Source: Xenopus tropicalis (Eukaryota > Chordata > Amphibia > Anura > Pipidae). From it: 64,000 bases of DNA. Location: contig NC_030678.2 of NCBI RefSeq assembly GCF_000004195.4, forward strand, positions 153,551,547-153,615,546, read 5' to 3'. The notes below the pieces were generated by a model, which did no database searches, was not told where the DNA came from, and saw only the letters and a program-made list of their open reading frames with translations. The position numbers and the translations under genes are program-made. The stretch's first letter is position 1; the number at the start of each line of letters is the position of its first letter. Of this stretch, positions 57,090-64,000 are shown piece after piece.

Positions 57090-57210
57090 TCGAAAAAATA
57101 TATAGGGGGGGAGCACGTGACAAAATGCAACATTTTTGCAAAAAAAGTGCTTTTATTTTTATGCCATACACAACATGTTTCGGGCCCCCCTAAGGCTACC
57201 ACCCTAAGCA
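57090..57210 (-). mobile_element. PLE terminal-repeat remnant, minus strand
   Basis: On the minus strand the order is gtgcttagggtggtagcc, gggggcccgaaacatgttg (GAAAC at 57181-57177), gtatggcataaaaataaaag and a run to gcacgtgctcc. Core, A-rich stretch and tail order match the other modules, but CTGANGA is decayed. Confidence 0.45.
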
Positions 57211-57239
57211 CAGGCCTTTGAATGCCTATATATAGATAA

Positions 57240-58480
57240 GGCCCTGTGTTTGGATTATTGCCAACACTTGGACCAATGGATCTGCCATTGCTTATTAGTT
57301 TGTTCTGGTTATACGCAGTGGGTATATAGAAATATTTTTCTTTTTTTGTTTCAGTAAATGGGAATTAGTTACTAGCCATGACTGTTACACATCTAGGAGG
57401 AAAATCCTAATTGGTGATGACAAGTGTACAATATAATATGCAAGGCCAATTATTTTGGCAGTGTAAAGTTTGTCAAACATCCCCAGGGTTCTCAAAGCAG
57501 ATGTAAAAATATTTTTTTTTACTTTGATTGTGTTTTAAATAAATCAGAAAATTAGATCACAAAATAGGATTTATGAAAGTGGATCCCTAGCGTGTAGACT
57601 CATCAGTTGTCATTTGTAACAATAACAGACACAAATTTCTTCACTTAGCGGTTCATGGCCTTTTGTGATCAGATGGCAGTAATAAAGATAGCATTTATAA
57701 ACACACAGAGGTAATATGGCTGTACTGTTTGCTGTATGCCTTGCTACCTGCTACCCAGCCTTTACAATTTTCATGACCAAGTACTGGTTTTTCTTAAAAG
57801 TAAAAAATGACAGTGACATATATGAACCACTGGAGATTTCCTTGCATCTAAAAGTGGTATAGGTTGGAGAGTAAGGAAGGAAATCTGGCGGTATCTAGAC
57901 ATACTAGGGAGCATATTTATTATAGCCTGTAAGCCAGCATCACTGGTGATTTTGTCCATACCTGCCAATCAGAAATTAAATTTGAATGGTATATCAAGTT
58001 AGAAAACAAAAGCAAAGATCTTATTGGTTGCTATGCGCAACATGCCGCTTAATGTTGTAAGTGGAGAACTGAAGCTTCCAACTGATCTGTTTACAGTCTA
58101 CAGACAGTGGCGATCCTGCCTCAGGTGGCAGCAGCCCAGATGCCGCCTCTCTCTGCTGCTCTATGTCTACAACTTTAGTGTTGGAGTGGGTCGAGAGGAG
58201 GCCCCATCGCTAGTGCAGAGAGTGCCATTGAGCTCTCTTCAGTAGCAGAGCTGAATGTTCATTTTAATAAATGAAAAATTCAGCTCCTAAAGTTACCAGA
58301 GGTGGCATTTTGCTTGCTCCCTGCTGCCAGAGGCAAGGTTCTCACCATGACAGGAGCACCCCTGTCTACATAAGTTTAGTTTTAGTGTGTCCCTTACAAG
58401 CCCTGGATGCCTTGCTACTGGGGCTTCATATGTTTTTATATTAGATAGATACCATGTCAGTTTACTTTTCACATGTTATA
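57240..58480. other. unannotated single-copy stretch
   Basis: No transposon ends or domains recognised. Near 58110-58210 the sequence is less AT-rich (caggtggcagcagcccagat) and could be an old repeat. Confidence 0.35.
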
Positions 58481-58498
58481 AGGAAAAGTTTCAGAATT

Positions 58499-59195
58499 TT
58501 CTACACTAATCCTCTCATCCTAGAACAAGCCATTACAGAAACTGTCCTCACACTGTCTTCTCCTACTGGGACCTACTTTCCCTCTTCTTACACCAAGCAC
58601 TGCCTCCAGCAATTTGGCCTCCACCGAAAGAGGGACACATGACAGAACACTAGACAGATGAGGGAATCCTAACACCCCCTGGCCAACTAGTGACCTGGAA
58701 AAAGGAAACCACTCCCATCTGTAAATCAGAACCAACTCTTAGTTGTCCAAACCCCTATGGGGACTGCCTAAAGTAAAAATGTGCAAAAAATGTACCCCCT
58801 TTACCATGTTGGATTATTTTTCAAAGGCCATAAGGGAAAGTTAGGGAATTTACAATACAAACAATCTAATTAGAACCTCTGGCTGTTCTACTGACTACAC
58901 TAATCTTCTCATCATACAGAAACTTTCCCTGTATTCTCTTGCTGGGGCCTATCTTCCCCTCAGGCTCTTCTGGCACCAACCACCCCCTCCAGCAAGTTGG
59001 GATCCACAGAAAGAGGCCTAACACATGGCGATATTTCTTATATAGATGAGGGAATCCTGACACCCCCTGGCCAACTAGTGAGCTGCAATGAAAAATTTTT
59101 GACCTGAAAACAATAACTCCCATCTATAAAATTAGCACTAGCTCTTAGCTGTCCAAACCCTTATAGGGACTGTCTGAAGTAAAGATGTGTAAAAC
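58499..59195. repeat. old tandem duplication, period about 390 bp
   Basis: ctacactaat at 58501 and 58895, agatgagggaatcct at 58656 and 59044, accccctggccaactagtga and cttagctgtccaaaccc (variant) in both. The copies have diverged with small indels. Related minus-strand frames (71 and 85 codons, both with SLVGQGV.GFPHL) are by-products of the duplication. No family recognised. Confidence 0.8.
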
Positions 59196-59988
59196 GTTTA
59201 CCTATGCCTTTTTAAGGGAAAACTCACATCAGCCAGGGATCCTGCATTTCTTCTGTGAGTTCTCACAGGCGGATGAACAGCTTGTAATATTCAGCCACTG
59301 TTGCGGGAAAATAACTGATTTAGAAAAAAAATAGGATATCATTAGTAACAGAAATATGGACAGAGCTAATTAGGCATGCTGAGATAATGAGAGGACCTAC
59401 TAAAAGCAAGAATATAATAGGATGATAACATTTGTATAAATAATCAACTGAAAACATTTTGCAAGTAAGGACAGTAAAAGAAAGGGATATTGGTGGCTGG
59501 TTTAATACGCAAACAGTTAAGCAATAACACTTTTTCTTCTTCTTAATGTCAAGGTAGGCACTAAGTATTGACAGCCCTGCACGTGGCATTTCTAAATATT
59601 CCACTAGTAATTGAATAAGGATAAACATAGAAATCCAACACAAGAGTACAAAGATCTGTCCTATAAAATGTGATTTTCCGGCACATTTAGTAACCACACA
59701 TGCAAGAAATTGGTCATTAATATGTATAAAGCCACAAACACATATGTATATAACACAAATATTGGCACCCAAGATGAGCAATTTCTTACACACAGTGGGG
59801 GTGATTTTATAAAATTCGCACAGCACAGAATTAATCTCTATAAGCAGGAAAGAGTTAATATATATTGCATTTGTTAATTTGGGGTTGGGCTTATTTTCTC
59901 TTATAGGTGCTTATTAGCACAAGTGCAATTGCAATTAGCAACCAATCAGGTCTTTGCTTTCATTTTCTAATATAGAATAGTATCAGAC
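59196..59988. other. unannotated; long chance frame on minus strand
   Basis: A 168-codon minus-strand frame (59320-59826) is Ile/Leu/Cys/Phe-rich because that strand is T-rich. No topology or motif of a known membrane family could be recognised. Confidence 0.4.
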
Positions 59989-59991
59989 TAA

Positions 59992-60325
59992 GGGGCAGAT
60001 ATATCAAAACACGAGTTTGAATCCCAAATGGGAAAAAGTCAGATTGGAAACGAAAATTCCTGAAGATCGCAAATATCACGAAAATTAGTCACGATAATGT
60101 CGTATTGGTGATCCGAAAGTCACAAAATTTTCGTACCGAACAATTGTAAACAGCGGCAAAACCGATCTGATTTGTTTGCGCTAAAAATACGAAAAAGTTG
60201 CGAAAGCGCTGCAAAAGTCGCGAAAGCGCCGAAAAAGTCGTGCAAGGTATGAAAAAGTCGCAGAAAATACGGTTGGACCAATCAAATGAACGCTCGGAGC
60301 ATTTGTGGATAAGTAAATGTGCCCC
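59992..60325 (+). mobile_element. Harbinger-like MITE with TAA duplication
   Basis: Ends ggggcagatatatcaaaac and gataagtaaatgtgcccc, flanked by TAA at 59989-59991 and 60326-60328. Interior nearly matches 13351-13662 (gtcacaaaattttcgtaccg). Confidence 0.83.
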
Positions 60326-60399
60326 TAAGTACACATGTGCAATTTAGCTCCTCTGTTTGTAAATCCGCAGTACTGTGTATAACATTCACTAGCTATGTA

Positions 60400-60600
60400 A
60401 CAGAGAAAAATACGTTGGAGAGAATGAAATAAATTCCTCCCAGAAAAACGGCAAAACAGTGAAGTTCTCTTCATTCTTGGAAGATCGTTTATGCAAGCGA
60501 ATGGTCTCCAACACAGATGGATATACTAATTAATTAGTTATTGTTGTGAGAAAAATGATTCAGCAAGCTGTCAGCTGCTTCAAAAGGTAGTGGTCCGTCA
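60400..60600. other. candidate conserved non-coding element
   Basis: tactaattaattagttattg (homeodomain-type core), aaaatgattcagcaagctg and gtcagctgcttcaaaagg lie close together in otherwise unique sequence. Weak, motif-based suggestion. Confidence 0.25.
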
Positions 60601-60789
60601 CCAGTGTAACAGTGAATATGCAGCTTAATAGAGATGTGTGGGAACCTACAGAGAGCCGGAGCTGGAGCTTGGGGCAGGCAGCAGAGGCATCATTCCCTAT
60701 GGCCCTAGGCACATACTGCTTCTGCCTTCTGCCTGGGGTACTGCAGAGCTCACCATGTAAATGGAGTGGGTGGGCAGTGAGCAGCTGGT

Positions 60790-60808
60790 GGGGGGGGGGG
60801 GGGGGGGG
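60790..60808 (+). repeat. G19 homopolymer
   Basis: Nineteen consecutive G, followed by tagggagcag. The 94-codon plus and 92-codon minus frames crossing it are not genes. Confidence 0.95.
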
Positions 60809-62949
60809 TAGGGAGCAGTGTGTATCATGGGGCTGCACTTACATGTGCATTAATCGGAGAAATTATGCAATAACTTGCTCCCTATTGCATTTGTAAATCT
60901 CACATTAAAGAGGAACTCCGGTTTTAAAATTGTTAAAGAGCCCCACTCAACACACAAACCTCAAAAATACCTATCACTGTAATCTGTTCCTTGAAAAAGT
61001 ACAAATAAATACCATTTTTATATGCTGAAATCCAGCTGCAAAACAGTTCTTCTCTTTCTGCATCATTTGAAATCCTTGCAGGGGGAGGAGGGCCTAAAAC
61101 ATTGATGTTACAAATTGTAACAACTTCTCTCCAGCTTACAGACAGCATGCAGGAACTACATAACCCACAATGCATTGCACTGTGATGTTCCTTCCCTTAT
61201 TGACATCACGTGTGCAGGGAATTGTGGGATTGGGAGGATGCAGGCTGAAGGCAGGCTGGGGACAGGCGACTACTGTTACATTTTATTTGAGTATCAAAGC
61301 AGTCAGCCAGATCAGCAGGGGAACAGGGGGCCAGGCTTAGGGAACTATTCCAAACCTTATTATTACTTACATTATTACATAAATCATGAAAAGCTGCATA
61401 TTTTTTAATTGATGTACAGTATATTGCAAAATTGCTTAATATTGTGTTTACTTTTCAAAAAGTTGTGTTGTGAGTGCAGTTTTATTTAGTAAGGCTTACT
61501 GAATTAGAATTTAATGGTTCTTTTTCTTGCTGTTTCCTGATTGTATTTTCCAACATGATCAGATACCCTGCAACTCCAATGGGGTAAGGGGCACAATGGT
61601 TCCTAGGTCACAAAGCACTGCTACAGGGCAGGTAGTAAATAATGCACTAATGATACAATTCAATGGTGGGAAGTGCCAGGGATCCATTCACTGTGCTAAG
61701 GTAACAGAGCATGGCTTAGATATTATAAGCTGAACAAATCAATTTATTGGACACCCATAAAAAATGAAAACTGCTGGCTGTAAAAAGAACATAGCCATAA
61801 GCAGCATTACTGAGCAAGTTCTTTAATTAAAATATATTACATTTGTCAAATGCCTGAATGGTCACAGTGAATGAATAAGCCAGGGATTTGTGATAATGAT
61901 TTTAAATGCAAAGTTAATAAAGCAACGCACACCTGACTTGTAAATTCAGACTTGGTTGAGTTATAGGTAGAAAACAATTTCCCGGGGATGGGGGGGGGTA
62001 TATTTCTGATGAAAACAAGTAAATGAAGTGGGAAATAGAAATGTTAACAGAATATTACAATCACTAGGGGGTGCCAAGATGTTCAAATCCCCTGGAAATG
62101 GGTATCGCCAAGTTGACAGCTCTGCAATAGATTTGCCCACACAGCTTCCTAGGATCCCCAAATTGTAATGATCACCCCAGGAGAGCATCACATAGACACA
62201 CATACAATAAATCAGAATTCCCAAAGCACTTATTCTGTAGTTATACACTTTTGGGGGCAGGCACGTGGTATCCAGCCAACTGGAGAGTCCTTTATAACAG
62301 ACCTACACCTGCAATACCAGTATGTCGGGTTCAGATACTGATTCCTGTGGATATTTTCAGGATTATGAAAGTACTGAACCTCTGAGTGCTGGAAATATAG
62401 TTTCACAACATCTGGAAAGCTGTAGGTTGCCCGAGGCTGTATTAAACCCTACAAAAATTCTTCATGGACACTTGTCCTTTGCAGATTTTTTTTAAACGAT
62501 GGCAGTACAATTTCCATTTGGGAAAGGACAAAACCTTCCAAATGCATTAAAGAGTTAACAAACCAGTTCCAGAAATAATATGCGTTTGCCTCCCTTTTAA
62601 CAAGTTGAAAATATACCGTAACAGTTCATCAAATCCCTGATGTTCCACTGCATTCTGGCAATATGCTCCGTTGCACATCTAGCTTGGTTTAGCCGACTGG
62701 TTTTGTCATTATCTGCAAACTTCCATTGCTAGGAACAATCTCTGCAAGCACGGCCATGTCTGACAAGTACTGCACGCTCTCATTCATAGCTCCACATGCC
62801 TTTTCCCTTCCTATATCTATTTAATCGGACTTTAAGCGATTGGGTCTCTCCAGGGAAGTAATGATGTGTTAAAGTATAAGGAAATCCTAAAAATACTGAT
62901 TGTAAAATTGGTCAGGGTACTTTTCTAAGCAATTAATTCTTTTTTTCAG
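60809..62949. other. unannotated single-copy stretch
   Basis: Several 68-95 codon frames without domains. tacataacccacaatgcatt (61157) and gggaattgtgggattgggag (61218) suggest a worn repeat. G8 at 61991. Confidence 0.35.
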
Positions 62950-63018
62950 CATCAGAGCTAGTTAAGTTGTTATTAACTGCCAGGATAATGAATCTTGCAA
63001 CAACAGTGCCACCTGCTG
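62950..63018 (+). CDS. possible 69-nt internal exon (low confidence)
   Basis: A T-rich tract ending in ttttttcag (62949) and a donor CTG|GTAAGT (63018/63019) bound 69 nt. If entered in phase 1 it is open (SELVKLLLTARIMNLATT and on) and leaves in phase 1, compatible with the phase of the 29716 exon. It is 33 kb away, has no recognisable domain, and overlaps a CTCF-like word, so it may be chance. Confidence 0.15.
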
Positions 63019-63019
63019 G
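63006..63019 (-). promoter_or_regulatory. CTCF-like core motif
   Basis: The minus strand reads ccagcaggtggcac, which fits CCASYAGRKGGCRS at every position. Binding cannot be inferred from 14 bp alone. Confidence 0.4.
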
Positions 63020-63153
63020 TAAGTTCCTGTAAGTGTATAGTCAGAGAGAAGGAAACCTTCAGAAGGGAAACAGAGAAGGGTTCTGATGTTGCACAATGTC
63101 ACACAATGGCCAATACTCAGCCTGTTTGGGCTGGACAGACAGATACTATAGGA

Positions 63154-63459
63154 CAGTGATCCCCAACCAGTGGCTCAGGGGCAACATGTTGCTCGCCATC
63201 CCCTGGGATGTTGCTCCCAGTGGCTTCAAAGCAGGTGCTTATTTTTGAATTCCTGTCTTGGAGGCAAGTTTGGTTGCTTAAAAACCAGGTGTACTGCCAA
63301 ACAGAGCCTCCTGTAGGCTGCTGCTCCACACAGAAGCTACTAAATACCAACCATAGCCCTTATTTTGTACTACCTAATACATTGTTTGTGCTTGTGTTGC
63401 TCCACAACTCTTTTTACATTTAATTGAGGCTCACAGGTAAGAAAGGTTGGGGATCCCTG
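63154..63459 (+). mobile_element. intact GATCCCCAACC hAT MITE with perfect 8-bp duplication
   Basis: Starts cagtgatccccaaccagtgg, ends ggttggggatccctg. Flanked by identical ctatagga at 63146-63153 and 63460-63467. 306 bp, no transposase. Reference copy for the fragments at 26055, 27085 and 47116. Confidence 0.93.
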
Positions 63460-63467
63460 CTATAGGA

Positions 63468-64000
63468 GAAGCCACACATGGCATGGCCACCTTTCCGTTC
63501 GTTCAGACCATCAACATCTTTCATCTTCCGATGCACCATACACTGGCAGACACAAAGCACTGGCAGATGAAAATTTCTAGCATGGACAAAGAACCAACTG
63601 ATATTCGTGGAACAAAGATATTGGTCAGGATTATGACCCAGTATTGTGGACCAGTCAGACAAACAGAACAATAAGGGAAAGGCAAAATATAAGAATAAAG
63701 CATATTAAATAAACATGATAATAATAAACCTGAAGCTTTATAAATAGTCTGTGTTTTTTGATTGCCGGGGTCACTGACCCCAGCAATCACTTGCCATTTT
63801 CAGAAGCAGAATTAGAATAGCAAAAAATAACAATTACAAAACAATAGGAAACAATGGTGACAAACTGAAAAGTTGCTTTGATTAAAATACAATTTCATTT
63901 AAAACTGAACCCCTTATTTAACCCTTTAAAGGAATACGGTCTTTACAATACAAACTCATTTACTAACAAGTTTGCATCAGTGCAGCGGCCCATAGCGACC
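63468..64000. other. unannotated stretch to right edge
   Basis: Overlapping 75-89 codon frames on both strands at 63420-63790, no domain. Short inverted pair ttgccggggtcactgaccc / cagcaatc near 63760-63788. Nothing else. Confidence 0.35.

Noticed and set aside
59320..59826. 168-codon hydrophobic minus-strand frame, receptor-like at first glance
   Set aside because: Composition follows the T-rich strand; no receptor motifs, no regular helix spacing, homopolymer-coded Lys and Phe runs.
1..64000. tRNA, rRNA or snRNA genes
   Set aside because: No cloverleaf A/B-box pair or known small RNA core was recognised by eye; a covariance-model scan would be decisive.

Overview
The window looks like non-coding vertebrate DNA from a frog, most likely Xenopus. 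This is inferred from its crowd of short inverted-repeat DNA transposons (hAT-, Harbinger- and Kolobok/T2-like MITEs), an amphibian-style Penelope-like element, a chromodomain Ty3/Gypsy remnant and L2-like tails. The species was not confirmed by a search. No complete host gene is visible. Almost every short open frame lies in a tandem repeat, a transposon or chance AT-rich sequence. One plausible host exon is a signal-peptide first exon at 29716-29758, ending in a strong splice donor. If it is real, much of the DNA to its right could be its first intron.

Layout. 1-5430 is a minisatellite of exactly 55 bp per unit, about 98 units, running off the left edge. 5.4-20 kb is mostly single-copy sequence with MITEs, two hAT-type elements whose 8-bp target duplications can be read, an 18-bp tandem array and a large TTAA-flanked foldback. 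21.5-45.5 kb is dominated by one MITE family with TA targets and CAGGTATGGGA-type ends. Five of its copies have each expanded an internal unit of about 113 bp into arrays. 43.8-44.3 kb is a very AT-rich decayed repeat.

47.7-52.9 kb holds a T2-like MITE split by a Penelope-like retroelement (PLE), which is bounded by (AT)n on both sides. The PLE has a 997-codon frame with reverse transcriptase (LPKIHK, DVKSLYT, YIDD) and a C-terminal GIY-YIG-type endonuclease preceded by a Cys cluster. Hammerhead-ribozyme-like motifs lie on both sides of the frame. Related motifs are scattered at 37.8, 41.3, 54.7 and 57.2 kb and mark other PLE terminal-repeat fragments. Beyond it, 53.06-53.47 kb carries an integrase zinc-binding domain joined almost directly to the end of a chromodomain on the minus strand. 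This is a deleted Ty3/Gypsy chromovirus-type relic.

54-64 kb is mainly single-copy, with a few candidate conserved elements, an old tandem duplication of about 390 bp, a Harbinger-like MITE with a TAA duplication, a G19 tract and a clean hAT MITE at 63154-63459. The genes do not form a pathway. The transposons relate to one another by nesting and by probable use of (AT)n as landing sites.
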